NCBI GenBank assembly: GCA_026413225.1 | Contig: CM048552.1 | Coordinates: 44,903,001 to 44,967,000 of the forward strand | Direction of reading: 5' to 3' | Length of the DNA stretch: 64,000 nt | From: Otis tarda | Taxonomy: Eukaryota > Chordata > Aves > Otidiformes > Otididae | Part shown: positions 1-14,700 of the stretch, piece after piece | Numbering within the stretch: the first letter of the stretch is position 1 | Layout of the letters: every line of letters starts with the position of its first letter | Made by a program: the position numbers and the translations under genes | Notes under the pieces: model-generated | Seen by the model: the letters and a program-made list of their open reading frames with translations, nothing else | Told to the model about the DNA's origin: nothing | Database searches by the model: none

Positions 1-3000
1 GTTGATCTGATCTCCTCTCTGATGGCATAAAAAGAAGACAGAAGGAAATACAAGCAAACAACAATACAATTCCTAGCCCTGAAAAAGCTGACAAAAATTC
101 AGCTAGATTACTACAAAGTATGGAACCGCGTAAGATCAGGCTTTGCCAGAAAGATCCATCTCCTAGTGCCAGTGAAGACAATCACTTTATATAACCTTTC
201 TCATAAACTGATCAAGCTCTGTAAAGTCCAGCTTTTTTTTTATTTTCCTTTTTTTCCCCCTCTCATTACATTCTTTAATACTCACAGAATTACTAGAAAA
301 TGGAAGAGACCTTATTTGTCTTCCGTGAGTTCTTTACACTTATTAACCATGCTAACAACAGCAATTATGTCATTTGATGTTTTGCAAAATCAAGCCCATT
401 CCTCCCAGAAAATGAAGAAACACCAGTTCAGTGATGTCTCAAATAATGGTCACCAATTACAGCTCCATAAGAATTTTTCAAAGGCTACAAAGCATGCAAT
501 TAAAAGATCTAAGGTATTTTCCTGCAGCAACCTTACTGCTTGATGTCCATTCTTATTCCCTTTTCAAATACACCATCATCTTGCTCCAACACATTTACAT
601 CATGTTCTAAAGTATTATGAGATATTAAAGACTTGTCTTTCACATCTCTCATTTAAATTGAAGCATGCATGTATTTTCGTACATTAGCAAGAGAGATAGT
701 GTTGAGAGACTTTACTTAGTAACTGCCCTGTTTAATCTCTCTAAGTACCCTCAAGTCTTGCCAAAAGTAAACAACACAATTTGAAAGGCAACAATGTTGG
801 TAATTTATTACCATAGTAAAAGTCTGCACAGAAAATACATACATAGAAAATGAAAAGGAAAAATAGGTAGAACATCAATTTCAACCTCCTCTTTTCTTCT
901 TCAAAGGACAAAATTATCTTCTGAGACTTACATGTTATACCTGTGACTAATTTCTGTAGTCAAATGAAAAGGAAAAAAATGTTATACCCAATTAAAAACT
1001 GAAAGTGGGGTTTTTATTTTGTTTTGTTTTTTCTTTCTCCAAAAGATTCTGACAGAAATGTGTATCTTTAACAAAACCATTTGTGATACACACAACACCC
1101 AAATCTTTAAATCCTCAGTCAGGTTTCCATATCCATATGTCCACCTACTGATGTTCTTGATAGGCAGTCCCCTGATCTGGGATAACATATGACATTAATT
1201 TCTGACAGTAACCTGTCAATGTCTGAAACTGTCATTCCAGACAGACTTTAAAAAAATCCCAACAATGCCCCCCCTAATATTTAGAGTTAAACTGCAATTT
1301 GAGCAACAGACCATTAATAACAACATGATAGAGCAAAACCAGATTAAGCTTTATGTCATTTTTTTTTTCATCCAATTAAAAAAAAATGGAAAATATCCTG
1401 TATGTTGTAATTCTACTAAATTTCAATACCATGTCCATGTTTAAAAGTTATTGTCAGGATATGGAGGACTTTTGGTGGAGAGTACTGCTCTGCCTACAAC
1501 ACTAGACCATATGTGATCTATTCAGACAGAAGATGGCAAGGAAATGGTATTTGGACTATCATATTTTTACCCGTGCCTGACTGTGAGTTTGTTGATATCT
1601 TGAGTAATTCAAGATGTGGCATTTAATTCATCACTTTAGCTGACAAGATCACAGAGAATTCCTTTGCAATCTCTTCACTCAGTAAGCAAGTGTTTATGAT
1701 TCTGGTTTCTGCTGTTGGACAGATAAGGTAGAGAAGAACTCTATTTTTGAAGCATTCCTCTGCTAAGTGGCATATTCCAGAGGCAGGCTACTGTTGTATC
1801 ATTTCCTAATTGCTTTTCCTCTTGTTCACTTTGATCAAAAAGTAGCACCTCTGTCTGTGGATGCTGTTACATGTAAGGTATTAAAGAAGGAAAAAGATGA
1901 AAACAAGTAATCCTTTCCAGCTGATGATGGCCAATAGATAATAATGAAAGGTTTTTCACAATTAAGGAAATTAGCACTCTCACAGACTTTTGCAGACTAC
2001 AGAGCAGAGTGAGGAATTTTTTTAAAAAACATTTCTCATTTATATAGGAACCATTTATTAGACCCAAGAGGTCTCCTGAGGTAAGAGTTAACTGCATCAA
2101 TATAAAGATAACGGATGGGAGGAAAGGGTGGTCAGTAGACCACTACCTTCATGTATAGCTCTGCATTTTGAATGGGGATGTGACAGAAAGGGATTTTGAG
2201 GGGAGGAAGCAGTAGGGATGGGTTAGCAATGGAAACCCTGCAGCCTTGCGGTAGCCATTAACAAACTAACAGAAGTCATACATTTAAAAACATAGAAAGA
2301 GATTCCCTTGAATATGCAGTTGGAAAAGTGATAAGCTGTGTCTCACTACTATGTGCTATGACGACACCATGGGTCATATACAGAATTGCAACATTTTACA
2401 GTCTTTATGTCAATATGATACTCTATCCTCTTTAAAAGATACAGAGGAGCCTAAATCATGCTGTGAAATAACTGAATTCTCAGTAACATAAAGGACAGTT
2501 GGAGGGTTTGAGAGAATGATAGGATGGGGAAACGCCATAAAGCCATCTTGTTTTAATTGTCTGCCTGCAAACCCTGTAATGTACAATTATCCTCCTAACA
2601 AGCAGACTGAAGCATTGGAATAAACTTGCTGTCTCACATTTCCATTAGTACTTTTCCTCCTTACTTGTGGCTGTACTAGTTCCTTCCTCCGCTCTTGGAC
2701 TTCATTTTAAAACATGCGCCGACATCCATATGAATAAGACTACATGAGTGTTAGGCAGTCTGGAGGGAGAGATGACATTAATCACTATGAGGAGATCCAG
2801 GGCTGGACGTTGTTTATCTCGCTGGCTCTAAGTGTACTGTAACATAAAAAAATGTAATCTGCTTGAAGGCTGTTCCCTCCCCAGGCTTCTCCAATTATGA
2901 TTCAAGCGAGAGTAAAGGACTGCTCCACCTCAAGCGATATGCCTTTTCAGAGGTTCACCAAGCCAGACACTGGATTTCAGGATCATCCTCTGCCAGAAGG

Positions 3001-4646
3001 AGTGCCTCTTCCTCCCATGACAGTGTTCTGGCTTGTGCTTACTGACTACTGCAATTTGGTGGCGGTATCTTGATCTGGCCACTGCAATGACTACTGTTCC
3101 AATAATCCTTTCTCCAGAGGACAATAGCATCAAGGACAGCAGCTTGGGACTGGGTTCAAGCTTACAGTTCAGTTCCTTTGCCTGGATTCACTGTGCGTGA
3201 ACTCTCTACCAGCTGGGATTGTTCCAGCTCACACAGGGTGAGCAAGCTCAAATCTGCTGCCAGAAAGTCTCAGCTCGAGAAGCTTTAACTTTTCCTTCAC
3301 CTCCACATACTTTGATGAAAGTCCATGCTCTTTAGATATGGTAATTAGGAAAATTTAAACAGGAAGTAGCAATATGAATGCAGTACAAACCCTAACTTTT
3401 TCCAGTCTTTAACTGAAGCCTGATTTTTTTTTGTGCATGTGTGAGACATTCCAAGGTTCTTTATTGCACACTAGATAGACCACTACAGTCTGCCATGCTC
3501 AAATTAAAGCATTTCTAAAATGAAAAGAAATATTTGTACACATTTTTGTGACCATGTTTGCTTTCACCATAGAAAGTGTATTTAGAGTCTTACTTTCCCG
3601 AACAGATTTTTAATTTAAAACTGTAACTTAAGTGCTATAAAGCTCTTACTGGTTTTCCTTTCAGCTTAGTTCAGGTAAGTCTAAATTGTTCCTTGAGTTG
3701 CATTTTCTAGTTTCAGGAATCAATACAACTGAGCTATTCCCCTATATCTGGATTAACAGGATGTTAACTGAGATATGAATGAAAAGAAAAAATGATCCTT
3801 TAAATGCAACAGTCTCTTCAGATCTCGTCTCTGATACAACATGAAATATTGTATTTCTTTTCAAGCTTTTTTCTACAGTTTACATGCTCCTTCATTTTTC
3901 TGTGCCTACTGTACCTCACATTTGATATTTAAAATATTTATCCCATTCCTGCACTTTTGAGAAAGTATTTCTATACAAGCATAAGATCCTCAAACAATTG
4001 GGGGACATTTTCAGGGATGGAAAGCACCAAATCTGAATATTAAATGTGCCGTATTATAGGTAGCTCCAAAATCCCTCTAGATGTCTTTGCATCTCTGTTT
4101 TCTACTGTTTCTCTGTTAGCTACTATTCTTTCAAAAGGTCTTCATTACCTCCTGGAAGACAAAACTACACATCTCACAAGTAGCAGGTGCAAAAAGATAA
4201 ACACCACAAAAGGAGAAATAATGTCACAGCCTAGACCTCAGACCTTGTAAACCTCAGGAGTCCTTACTCAAAAGACTTTGGGATGGACTTTGATATATCT
4301 TTTGTAAACTACCTAAAATTATTTTTTACTGAAAGGCGTCAGTGTGCACCAAGTCTAGTTCTGCATCTCAAATGTTTGTACAGTGTTGATGTGACCTTTG
4401 TAACAGAGAACATGATAAAAAAAAAGCAGTGTAGCAGCAGTTACTGCTACAAAGAAATACAGTTTTCCTTCAGAGTAAAGGAAGGTTTTGCACTATACTT
4501 TTGAAGACGCCACAGACATCCAGATACAATACGCATTCAAAGCGTTGTACAGGGCTCATGTGGTGGAATTTCTGAAAAGAACCACCACAGAGAGGACTGA
4601 AGTAGTTAGAGTAGGCTATAAACTTCTGATTGTAAACAAATTGCTC

Positions 4647-4664
4647 CTAATTAAGGTTAATTAG
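4647..4664. promoter_or_regulatory. Palindromic TAATTA-type element (possible homeodomain site)
   Basis: CTAATTAA-GG-TTAATTAG is a perfect 8-bp inverted repeat with a two-base spacer. It contains paired TAAT cores, the type of site bound by homeodomain dimers. More TAAT cores follow at about 4877-4912. The regulatory role is inference only. Confidence 0.35.
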
Positions 4665-6375
4665 CAGCCTAGGCCTCATCTTATGCGTTCTTTCCTGCTA
4701 ATCACTGCTCCTCCATTCAAACAGCTTTATCTCACACTGGTGTAAGTGGAGGTCCAGGTGTACGTGTCCGGAGTAATAAGCACCAATCAGGCAGGAAAAG
4801 CCAGTCCATTTGGTTTCATTAAGACCACGAGGAGCTTTAAAGCATACTCTAAAATACCAGCTATAGTTAGTTACCCAATTAAATATCTTAATTCTAGAAA
4901 CATTAATTAGCGTTATCGTATCTTTGCATTCTGAATGAGGTATGGTGAGTACATGTTTAATGTTTTATCTCTGACATTCAAAATGGCCATGTAACAAAAC
5001 TTAAGTAAAGTGGGAATTGCGAAACCATTTCTTTTGTTATTACACTCATATAAATGACAGAAATATTCATTTTTAAAAAGTCTGCATCAGCAGTAGCCTG
5101 AAATTGCCTTAAATTGGAAAAAAAAAAAACTCAAATAAACTAAAAATTATAATTTTTAAAATAAGTTTTTAAGTCAAATTAAGTATTTTTAATTCATCAA
5201 AGGTGAAATATCAGTATTTGATTTTTTTAATGAAAAATCTAGCAGATTAGTTTCAATATAGTCTAAACAAAATATCCTCTCATCCACCATTTCACTGTAT
5301 ACTCATCAAACAAATTCAAAAGAAATTCAACATTTAATGAGCTCTACTGGACAATGCTTTGTAGTTTATTTTTATCCAAATAGTCCTCTCTGTGTATCAA
5401 TGCATTAGGAACGTTAACTTAAGGAACGTCACATACCTTCCAGTTTTCATAGAAAAACAATTTTAACAATGAATATCCTGAGACCTTCAATCTTTTCATT
5501 TTTTTCTAATAATTCTAGCCAGATAGCAGTCTCTCTGCTTAATAATTATACCAATTTTATGCCATTTAAGCTGAAATTTGGTGTTCTTGAATTTTTTTTT
5601 TTTTTAACTAGATGCAGAATTTATACAAATTGAGACACCCAGACTTGCAGGTGCTGAAATATAATGCAAATACAAGACTGGTATATAAGAAATATATTCC
5701 TTCATTATTATTTTTCACAAGATGATTTTGTACAAAAAGAATGAGGGCTTAGTAACAAGTATTTATCAGTAGCTTCCAAAAACTTTTCTCACTGATACGT
5801 ATTTATATCAACCACAATAAAAGCAGGCACTGGGTGAAAATGGTCTTAAACTAGATTTTTTATGTTATTAGTATGAACTCTGTTTTTCAGTTTAGCCATT
5901 TATACGTGCATATTTTTTTATACTAAACATGCATATTTGGATTGCTAGTGTCTTATTACAATATTCATGCTTGAAAACTCATCTCTGAAAAGTACATGGT
6001 ATGGTTTCAGACACCATGGGGATGCATAACTGAGAACAGTAGTAGTGACACTAAAAATTTTTCCAGGGGAAAAAGGAAAAAAGTGTTTTCTAAGGACAAG
6101 GCAAAAGAAGCTTGTGTGAACAGCAAAGCTACTAAATCCATTTCAACATGTTTTCACACTTGCCAAAGAACAAATGTTGCTAAAACAAAACACAAGAGAA
6201 AGTCATTTGTAACACTGAGTTGATATGACACATACATATACATAGGAAAGTACAAAAAACTATTAAAAAAAAAATCCCAGCTCATAATTCATTTAAGAAC
6301 CCTTGAAATTCAGTCATGAATAGTATCATGTTATAGTGTCTTCTTCAAAGGAGAAGACAACAGAAACATGGTTAT

Positions 6376-6431
6376 AGATATAGCTCATCTAAATATGTAT
6401 GATAGATATAGCTTATCTAAATATGTATGAT
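6376..6431. repeat. Tandem duplication, 28-bp unit x2
   Basis: Two adjacent 28-base units (6376-6403 and 6404-6431), each starting AGATATAGCT and ending ATATGTATGAT, differ at one base (C or T at unit position 11). A recent local duplication in AT-rich intron. Confidence 0.93.
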
Positions 6432-8540
6432 ATGTATGAAAGGTCTCAAATATTCATGAAAAAAATGAACAAGTGTAGTATAGACACTGAGGTTTTCCAG
6501 CACCATCCAAAAAAACAGAAAAAACAAACCACAGTAGAAAAGCTATGTCACTTTTAATGTATTTTTCAGAACACATTGTACTACAGTCATACTAGTTCAT
6601 AATTATTAAAAAATATATTTCCACACATAATCAGTGTATTTTAAAATGTTCTAAATACAAGTGTCACACACAGAGATAGTACACTGCAAAAGATACTGCA
6701 ATTTTTCAGTTTATGTGTGAGTATCCACTTAGATTTTTTGTAATAAGCCTTTGGTTAAGCATTAAGAGAGTTTTGTAAAGAGCAGAAAGTTTTCTCTAAG
6801 GAAATCCATTTTTTTCCCATAATTCTACAATGAACAACTATTAATTTGATGTTACAGGAAAAGAAGAAATTTCTTCTCTTACTCATCCGGCTCTTTCCCT
6901 CAAGTAACATCAATTTATGGTGAGATGCAATATTTACAGATAGGATGCATAGTTCACAACTTCCCCTAAAAATGAAGACATGTAATAACCACTTCCTATT
7001 AAGACTCAGGTACATCACATATATGAGGCCTTTCTGAGGCTTTTCACGTAAGTAATGAGGTAAATACTACATTAATATATCAATATGGACTTCAGAGACA
7101 TATATATATATACACGTAAACCTAGCTTCTGTGGCAGCTATGAAAGGTGGTACTCTTGCATGCGTCCTTCTGACTTCTATAAAGCAAGTAGTTGGGAGAC
7201 TGCTAAAAAACCTGATATAATACTGAAAAGAAGGAAACAAGGAAAGATATGTAAAAGCAAAAAGTAGACTTTAAAAAAAAATCACAGAAAAAGATCACAA
7301 ACTTAAAATAAACACCAATGTATATAAAAAGTAAACTGGATTATGATTGAAATTGTGGTAATGGGCTGATTGTTCTGACAACGCTGTTAAAGACACACAT
7401 TCAAACCAATAGTTAATTTTCTCATCTAATTTGAAAGCAAAATGAATGTAGGCAGATCACCAAAATAAATCCATGCTTCCTTTCATTAAACTATAATATG
7501 ATGGATCAACTCACGTAGTATAATCTAACAAAGCAGCAAAAAAAAAATTACAATTAATTTAAAAGTGCATTTTTTCATTTGCATGTGAAGAAATATGAAT
7601 GTCTTATGCTGAAACTGAACACAGGACATTCCAAAGTAACACAAACACAGTGAAAACATTACAGTGTCTTAGTAGTAACGGTATTTCTAAATTACTCACA
7701 ATGACACAATTGCAGGTATATTTTTCTGAACTCAAGTACAATAAAGGCATAGAGCAATCACATCCCCAAATAATGTGCTTAATGAAGCACCAATTTCCAA
7801 GAAAAACACAGCACTATAAAACCCCTAATCATGTGCAATTCTTAGTAATGTTTTCCAATAGCTTATCTATGTATTTATTAGTTATAATAGACCAACTATC
7901 AAATAGTGTTTATTTGGAAGAAAACATAGCATGGTTTTTACAGTAGCCTAAACATTACATGTTATTAGAAACCACTGGAAGCACAGCTTGAAGTAGAAAA
8001 CAAAACCAAAACATTAGCTACAATGAAATCCTAACCTTGAGTATCCTTATCGTAGCATGTCTTTGATTAACAGGAAGCAATGCAGTTTTGGCACAGCCAC
8101 AAATTTCACCTAGCCTGTTAGGAAGAGATATTGGTCTTTAGAAGGAACGTCTCCACCTACATGACAAGAATAATACCTTTCCACTCCATAGTCTCAGACC
8201 TGAAGGAAAGGTGCAATTCACTGCCAGTAGTTCCTGCCTCATCATTTGTGATGGGAACCCAGCAGATCCTGCTCTGGGTACAGCTAGACAGTGGCTCACT
8301 GTGTCCCAGGAACAGCTGCTGACAACAAAAGGTTGGAAAGACGCATATCTAAATCATAGTAAACTGGTAACCCACAGCTGGCTTATGCCATAACAGCACT
8401 GTCACTCATTCGAGATGTTTCACACAATCCACTGAAATCTCTGAACAGTACATCTGCTGGACTTAACAGGCTCATGGCCAGCTCTCTAAGCCCAGTTTTA
8501 GGAGCTGCTGATTCCCCCAACAGATCTGAACTGTTGAAAA

Positions 8541-8735
8541 ATCATAGAAAGGTTGGGTTTGGAAGGGACCTTTAAAGGTCATCTAGTCCAACCCCCCTGA
8601 AATGAGCAGGGACATCTCCAACCAGCCCTGTCCAGCGTGGCTTTGAATGCTTCCAAGGATGGGGCATCTACCACTTCTCTGGGCAACCTGTTCCTGTGTT
8701 CCACCACCCTCTTTCAACAAAAGAACTGCCAAGCT
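8541..8735 (-). mobile_element. CR1: CR1 LINE fragment, 3' end
   Basis: The plus strand begins ATCATAGAAAGGTTGGGTTT and continues through 'AGTCCAACCCCCCTG' and 'GGGGCATCTACCACTTCTCT'. This is the reverse complement of the CR1 3' end, so the element runs on the minus strand with its 3' terminus at 8541. The right edge is set where similarity fades after the 'CCACCACCCTC' block. It is 5'-truncated, as most CR1 copies are, and non-coding. Confidence 0.93.
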
Positions 8736-11700
8736 ATGATCAGAACTGTTTTGAGAAGGAAAAAGAAGATCCTGGTAGCTGCAAGGGAAGGCAGTTGAGC
8801 ACCCCGTACATTTCCCAAAGGACCCACCTGAGTGCTTATGCAGCAGGGAAGCTACATAGGCTCCCTTGTCTTCACTTACAGGAACAATAATTTTAAGAGA
8901 TCCATATGCATCTCATCTTAGCTTATTTACTTTTCATTCATATTATATGGATGTAGTTGTGAATAATCTAATATTTGTTTACATTGTACAACATTTGAAA
9001 TCAGAGGCATTAACATGGTGCTTACCTTAGCCAGAAAGTGTCAGACTTTCAAAGTAAAGGTTACATTTGAAAAAACTGCCTTTCATAAAGAAAATAACTT
9101 TTTAAGGCAACAGGTAGTGGATGAATCTAGGTCTTATTTCAGTTATGTTATGAGTCTTTGGAAAGATCATTTAACCCATCTATTTCTTCTGCTTTAAAAA
9201 TCAGACTAACTAAATGATTACCACTGCAAAAACCAGTCTTTATTAGTCTTCACTCACAACGCGGTTTGGAAATATAAAGCATGTTTAGTTTTATGTATTT
9301 CAAATGAGCCCTAGTAGCTCCTGATATACAAGGATGTAAAGCTTTCTTTTTTTTTTAAAAAAAAAAGTAACAAATTAAATAATAAGGAAAAATAGTTTAA
9401 AAAATCAGCCAGGTATTCAATTTACATAATTCTTATTCACTAAATAATTTGAGAACTCCCTCTGATGAGCTATAGAAATAGTCAAATGTGAATTTCAAAT
9501 TATCCAATAACAAATAATTTGCTGAATAATGTCTTTGACAAACAATATTCAACTGTCTGTAATTACAACCTCTTTCACTCCCTTCCATTTTCATAACTTT
9601 GGGAGATATTAACATCTGCAGTTCCATGTTTCCATACTTGCACTATTCACCAAAATGTTTTGTTTTGAAAGTGTGTGCTGAAAATCCCTTCAGAAATTTT
9701 TGAGTTAATTATTCCAAAGGAGAGCAGGACAGAAGGGGATACCTATCTTGCTTCCCATCAATAAAATAAACCAACTCACATAAATGGTTTGTATTGGAGT
9801 ATAAGCAGTTAAACAGCAGAAGCCTCAGCGCAAGCCAGAACTTTGTTAGCTGAATCTTTGCTAAGTATCATCCTCACTTTCAAATATCAGCAGTAGGAAG
9901 CAATGACATTTACAAGCCTGTGAAACAATCTACCACGAAACATCCAATTGTCTTGAGGGTTTCATATACTTGCTTTTATAGTAATATGGTAAAAAAATAT
10001 CACTATCATCTCCTTTGTTAAGTGGCTATTGCCCAGGTCCCCTCAAAGACAGGTAGGACATTTAACCTCATCTTTAAGCAGTATTTTACTCCAAACTGCC
10101 TCTCAGGCAGGACTTCTTGTTTCACTTGTCTCATCAAAATATCTTAAATATGATTGAAAGCTGGCATTTAGTACATAAAAATTGAAAAGAAATGTGAACA
10201 TATACCGAAGTAAAGAACAAAAGATTAACCTTTGCAAAAACAAAAGGTCAAAGAAGGAATTAAAGCCTGGTTTGCTTCTCTTTGAAACCAACTTGTCCAA
10301 TTTTGTGATTTTATGTGATTTTGCATACCCTGGAGGTACGTACGTTACGTACCTTTGCGGGTATGTAAGTGCAATGAGAGATGGAGCAAAGGGGAGACAG
10401 TAATCCTGACTGTGCTTCAAGTGCAATCACAATAGATTGGTTCTACTCTTCTCACAGAGATGGCACTTTCCAAAGACGGATCACTTCTCAGTATTATTTT
10501 TTAAGTAACACAGATAGGAGTAAGAATCTTAAGTGTTTAGCTTCATACTGTTTCTTTCCTGAAAATAAGCTCACGTCTTACATACCTACTCTGTATCTAC
10601 CCTCTTCTTTCCATTGACAGAGAAAATACTAGACTTACCACTGGAGAGATATTTCATGTGATAGAGAGTAAACATAAACTTTTATTAAAAAGCAGACAGA
10701 TTTTTAAAAAAATACTACCTTTGCTTTTAAACTTTTAACATAAACTCCCTGACATACTTTATGGTTTATTCTTCAACTCAGTAATGATGAGATCAATTAA
10801 TGTTTCTGAGCTTTATATCACGTTTGATTCATGGTATTCCAGAGCTTCATGAAACACTGCCTGGGACTTAAAATTCACTCGTGTTCTAAGGTACTATGCT
10901 CTCAGGACTTGATTTCTCTACTTCTTTGGGAATTTTAAGCTGTATTTTCATAAGAGTAACTGGCATTACACAGGCAGAATATAACAAGCAAAACAGATGG
11001 GGCAGGGAGGCGGGGAGGAAGCATATCCACTTGTGGATCCTCAGTCATGCAGTTTAGCCCTTGGAAGTTTTTTTATTATAAAAGAATAGTCTTTGTAACA
11101 ATGATGTCTTTGAGTTAAGAATACATTTTATACTGAGGAAGCATAACAATTTAAAATTAGAAATTTCAGAGGTGTTTGAGTTTTTCTTTAAAAAAAAAGC
11201 TAGATTTTGCCCAGTCATGTGCCAATATTTTAAGTAATTCAAAGTCATGTGATTTTAAATACTGAAGGATAAATTATTAAGTCTTGAAGTATTTTCCTGT
11301 ATCATCCTCAAAATACGTACCACAAACTAAACACACCGTGTACAGCAACAGTTTTTATTCTCTTTAGGCAGGCAGGACTCCAGGTAAATGATGTTATGTC
11401 AAACCGATCATTTTTGATCACCGGTCCAGTAAGTTGCACCCTCCAGATTATAAATTCTTGATAGATACTTTATTCATACAAGCATGCTTTTCCATCTCAG
11501 TGGAACATGACAGAAGTTACAGAGACTAAGCTTCTCATTTTAATAGCATCTTTAATTATATTTTATGTATCTACAAAAAGATAATGAGGGACTGGAAGAG
11601 AGTGAATCTATCCTCTTAATTTTTAAAGGTAAAAAGTATTACAACCTTCAGACACTGCAAATAATATCTTTTATTAGTGATCCTTCACTCAGTGATCAAT

Positions 11701-14700
11701 ATAGAATCTCTATTCGTAACCATTTACAAAAATAAGTTCACAGATCTTTGGAAATAAAATCACAGTCTCAGCATATTTTGCAGGTTTGTTGAAAGGAAGG
11801 GCTATAACTAAAGTGAAATAGGTTAAAGAAACTATTACTAGGGTTAAATCCTAGAGATTAGGATTTGGAGATTAGAATCCTAGTGAGAAAATAATTTTAT
11901 CTCCCCATACCATCTTGCTCCAGACAGAGACAGGAGTATGTTTATTCCAGATTTTAGTTTTTAAAAAATTATCTACGATTCAGTACATAATTGTCACTAT
12001 GCGGCTTTTAGTAAGTGTTCATTTCTATTAATAGATATTACTTTCGTGAAGAACTGTAAAGAATTTACTGTCTTCCTGTATATACATCAAATGAAGTCAA
12101 GCGACATGAACTGTTTTTATTACAAATTACAGTATCAATTTAAATTCTCAGTAAGAGTAGAGTAAGAGAAGAAAGCTGTATCTCTCATGAGAGACATAAA
12201 GAATAAACATGTTTCTGCCAGCTGTTCTTTTGCTAATGATTCTTTTTTTTCTCTCTTTTACTCTGCTTAAGTCCCAATATACATGGAGAGTTTAGTTTGA
12301 TTTTTCATGGCTGTTTGCCTTTCTAATATAATGTCCTTTCTTTTTCAGTGGGTATGAACTCTATGCTGAGATATTTCAGCATGCTATGCCTATTCAGTTT
12401 TTATTACACCCATTTTTTGACAAGTAAAACTGGAGGCAATCTATTCTGATTTGATGTAAAAAGACAAAGAAATCTGAAAAAATGTACAAAATGCAGATGA
12501 GTGATAATTCACATACTCTAATTAATTATACTCTAATTAAACTTGAAGTTAATTGGAGGTTTTTTTCCTTGTTCTTTTGAGATTTCTTTTTTTGTTTATA
12601 AGCAAAACAAACAAATCTGATCATTGCCTGTTTCAAGATACCATTTCATATCTGCCCCATAAAATGTGTCTGAACTTACTTTCCTCTGGACAATGGAACG
12701 TTGACGAGGAAGTTCCCACAATATTCATTTGTGTTTGGCCTGTCTTCCTTTATTCAAACGAACATTGCTTACAGATACATCAGTGGAACTAAGAAGCTTG
12801 GTGAATAAATCCATGTTTATATTTGATAGCATTTGAGTGGATTAAGGTATTAAGCAACGACAATGGAGAGTTAAAACAAGTCTAGAGCCTCTACTTCCCA
12901 GCCCCAGATCTGCATCGTGAGGACCACTAGCTCTCACTGAGGTCAGCTGGTGTCCATATTGGCTCCAGAAATACAAGGCAATCTCACTGTATGGCATTAT
13001 TACTGCTTCTGAGAGGCTGGAGGGAGGTGAGAGCCAGGGCCACTGCATGTTCCTAAGTTTGTGCTGCTCCGGTGCTCATAATGGCTTTTGGCACATTAAA
13101 GCTACAGCAGGAAATATTGGGGTCCCCTAGGTAGCAGAGCTGTCCAGAGCTGAAGTGCAGGAGTTTTGCAACTCCATGTTTCCCGCTTCTGATGCTTTTC
13201 CCTCCATTAGTGCCAAAGTTGCTAAGGCAAAGGAATATGCCACTGAGCCCACTCTATGGTTAAAAGCTTTTTACAACTCTAAAGGACAGAATAAAGAGAA
13301 GTGTGTCATTAAAAATAACAGAAAGATAGTGTGGGCTAATTCAAATCTATGGCCAAATTGCAGAAATGCTAATTACAATGTTCTCCCGTAGACTGGAATC
13401 TGTGTTCATTCAATCTGGCTGTTCTTGACAGGACATCTCAGAAATGTGGCAGGTTGCTCAAAAGAGGTCTTGGATCAGGCCCTGAAGCAGATCATTACAC
13501 ATGCAATTCAACTGAACTTTGTATTGAATATCACATCTAAATCTCAGTAAATTTTGTCACTACCTGGCCCAGAAGTCAGAATAGTTTGGTTTTGAAAAGC
13601 TGCATGCTATTTAATTCAGAATACAGAAGTGTTTACAGAAACAGAACACTCAGCAGCCTTTAATGTTTAATTCTCTTTGTTGCTCTGCTTAATCATTTCT
13701 CTCCCACAACCATATAATAGCATTAGAAATGGGTTTGTGAATACAAATTCTCCTTCCTTTTAGAAAAACGAACATCGACATCTGTAAGTTTAAAGAGAAA
13801 ACAAACCACAGCAACTAATGGATTGTCCTTACACTGTATTTTTCCTCCACTTTGAGCTGTAATTTAAGGATATATCAGATACAACTATCCATTTCCATCA
13901 GTATGCAGAACTAGGAACTTAATTCTAGGTTTGCTTCTGAGCTCCATGTTGGGAAAGAATTTGTTATGTTCAAACTCCCCTTCCTGTTCTAAATATCCAT
14001 GAGAAAGACATCAAGAAATACAGACTGAAAGGGAGCCTCCAACATTTGACTGCAAATGATTCAGTTATCAAAAAAAAAAAAAAAGAAAAAGTGCCCAGAA
14101 TCAGGAGAAACGCTTCTTCCTGACACTCTCTTAAGCATTTCTTGTATGCACAGCAAACGTATTCAGATACAGTTTTCAACTGAGCGTTCCCATACACATT
14201 CACTTTTTAGATGTTTATTGGTGAGAAATGTCCTAAATACATTGTGAAATTACCCATTGGTAAATAAGGTAGCAGGACCATAATACCAGATATTGAGTTG
14301 AAGACTGAGTGCAACAGAAAATAATCAATTAAATTGAGCTACAGCAACATAACATAGAGATAACATAACATAACAGAGACTGCCTAAACAAGGAGAAAAA
14401 TAAAAATCAAAAGCCCCACATCATTTCTCTTGGGCACCTAAGTGTGCAAGGTAGTTGCTTGATTCACGATGCATTTATCTTCCAAAAGGAATGATGTTTC
14501 TTAACTTCTTTCTCTCTCGAACTACAGCACTAGAAAGATAGCTACTTGAATTCCTAACTGGAATTCTACAAGGAATTCAGTGGGAGCTGACCATTAAGCA
14601 CACCACGATACAAAACACTGCTTAGTTGTGACATCCTGTAATCTACATCTTTGAGATTCATCTGAAACTGTTTCTCACTTTTGAAAGGAATTCCCCACAA

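Larger units (their letters stand above)
1..8540 (-). other. PPFIA2: PPFIA2 intron, leftmost part
   Basis: AT-rich intronic DNA with no exon or repeat family I recognise, apart from the 28-bp duplication and the palindrome listed separately. The stretch at 2700-3300 is less AT-rich and holds two short opposed open frames (2863-3045 plus, 3133-2930 minus) with no family resemblance. Many runs of A or T. Confidence 0.7.
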
